Source: Oscillospiraceae bacterium
GTDB taxonomy: Bacteria > Bacillota_A > Clostridia > Oscillospirales > Oscillospiraceae
NCBI GenBank assembly: GCA_017550765.1
Contig: JAFZOC010000296.1
Coordinates: forward strand, 1-6,681
DNA length: 6,681 nt
Direction of reading: 5' to 3'
Shown: positions 5,986 through 6,681 of the stretch, piece by piece
Layout: the number at the start of each line of letters is the position of its first letter
Position numbering within the stretch: the first letter of the stretch is position 1
The notes under the pieces: generated by a model
What the model saw: only the letters and a program-made list of their open reading frames with translations
The model's database searches: none
What the model was told of the DNA's origin: nothing
Translations under genes and position numbers: made by a program

Positions 5986-6681
5986 CTAGATGAGCATAGC
6001 CACGTCCCAGGCGCGCCAGATGGCGGTGCGCAGGTTGCCGATGGCGACGCAGTCGCCGACGCGGTGGATATGCGGGCCCTTGCCGCCGACGGGGGTGGGC
6101 ACGAAGCCGATGCCGTTGACGATGTCGTCGTACTCGACCTCGGTGACAGTGCCGTCCTTGCCGCGGATGACGACGGTCTTGTCCTTGATCTCGGTGATGG
6201 TGGACTCCAGGTAGGTGGGGACCTTCTTGTAGAGCATCATGTCAAGCAGGAAGGAGGCGTTCGCGAGGCAGACGTTCTGCGCCGGGACAAGGTCCTTGGC
6301 GTACTCGACGATGATGGGGTGCTTGCCCTGGAGGATCATCTCATAGGCAGCCTCGCAGGAGGACTGGCCGCCGCCGAAGAAGACGACCTTGTCGCCAACG
6401 GGCTTCTTCTCACGCAGCAGTTGGGTGAAGGTGATGCACTTGTCGAAGCCCTTGACCGCGGGCATCGTTCTGGGGACAGCGCCGGTGGCGACGACGATCT
6501 CGTCGAAGCCGCGCAGGGTGCCCAGGTCGGTGACCTCGGTGTTGAAGCGGATGTCGATCTCCTGCGCCTTCATCTCACGCTCGTACCACTTCAGGAGCTG
6601 CTTGTCGTTCTCCTTGAAGCTCATGGCGGAGGCGGTGAGGAACAGACCGCCGATCTTGTCGGTCTTCTCGAAGATGACGGG
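5986..6681 (-). CDS. FAD/NAD(P)H-dependent reductase, 2-enoate reductase-like, C-terminal part
   Basis: The frame is open from the right edge to TAG at 5988-5986, giving the last 231 residues; the start is outside the window. Visible in order are an FAD-domain segment (FEKTDKIGGLF, Glu and Gly-Gly near residues 5-12), the VVATGAVPR motif (about 63-71), a NAD(P)H-binding glycine motif GGGQSSCEAAYE (103-114), and the closing FAD motif RVGDCVAIGN (207-216) followed by NLRTAIWRAWDVAM. That ending is typical of the flavin reductases related to 2-enoate reductase and 2,4-dienoyl-CoA reductase. These carry an N-terminal FMN barrel and a 4Fe-4S cluster and reduce activated C=C bonds with NAD(P)H in the cytoplasm. 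The barrel would be beyond the edge, so the substrate cannot be named. An internal ATG at 6624 is not the start, because conserved FAD-domain sequence precedes it. Codons are almost all G/C-ending, suggesting strong expression. Confidence 0.85.
   Translation of the reverse strand, partial: PVIFEKTDKIGGLFLTASAMSFKENDKQLLKWYEREMKAQEIDIRFNTEVTDLGTLRGFDEIVVATGAVPRTMPAVKGFDKCITFTQLLREKKPVGDKVVFFGGGQSSCEAAYEMILQGKHPIIVEYAKDLVPAQNVCLANASFLLDMMLYKKVPTYLESTITEIKDKTVVIRGKDGTVTEVEYDDIVNGIGFVPTPVGGKGPHIHRVGDCVAIGNLRTAIWRAWDVAMLI

Overview
The window looks like chromosome from a GC-rich anaerobic Firmicute, most likely a gut or rumen clostridium of the Oscillospirales type. Two things point there: a very large secreted leucine-rich-repeat (BspA/LRR_5) surface protein with the modular tail style common in those bacteria, and the C-terminal part of a 2-enoate-reductase-like flavoprotein. 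This is inferred from protein style, not from a search.

Layout. (1) Positions 1-5335, minus strand: one uninterrupted frame of 1778 codons, with its start in the window and its 3' end beyond the left edge. It encodes a Sec signal peptide, an acidic N-terminal region, a beta-rich region ending in a carboxypeptidase-regulatory-like domain, three cap+LRR modules, a Glu/Pro linker, Ig-like domains and the start of Cys/His-rich tail modules. A clear promoter (TTGACA, 17 bp, TACATT) and a Shine-Dalgarno site lie upstream at 5349-5415. (2) Positions 5414-5931, plus strand: no intact gene of normal size, but protein-like reading moves between the three plus frames and ends in a TGA directly before a strong terminator. 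I read this as a decayed or frameshifted gene. A 37-codon ORF with a good ribosome site (5663-5776) lies inside it and is the alternative reading. (3) Positions 5933-5964: a perfect 14-bp stem with T runs on both sides, a bidirectional terminator between convergent genes. (4) Positions 5986-6681, minus strand: the last 231 residues of an FAD/NAD(P)H-dependent reductase whose start is beyond the right edge.

The genes do not form an evident pathway or operon. The LRR gene is transcribed alone from its own promoter, away from the broken gene, and the reductase ends at the shared terminator. I see no RNA gene, insertion sequence, CRISPR array or phage element, and no clearly new biological system. 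The points most worth checking are the broken plus-strand gene and the three-fold modular build of the LRR protein.
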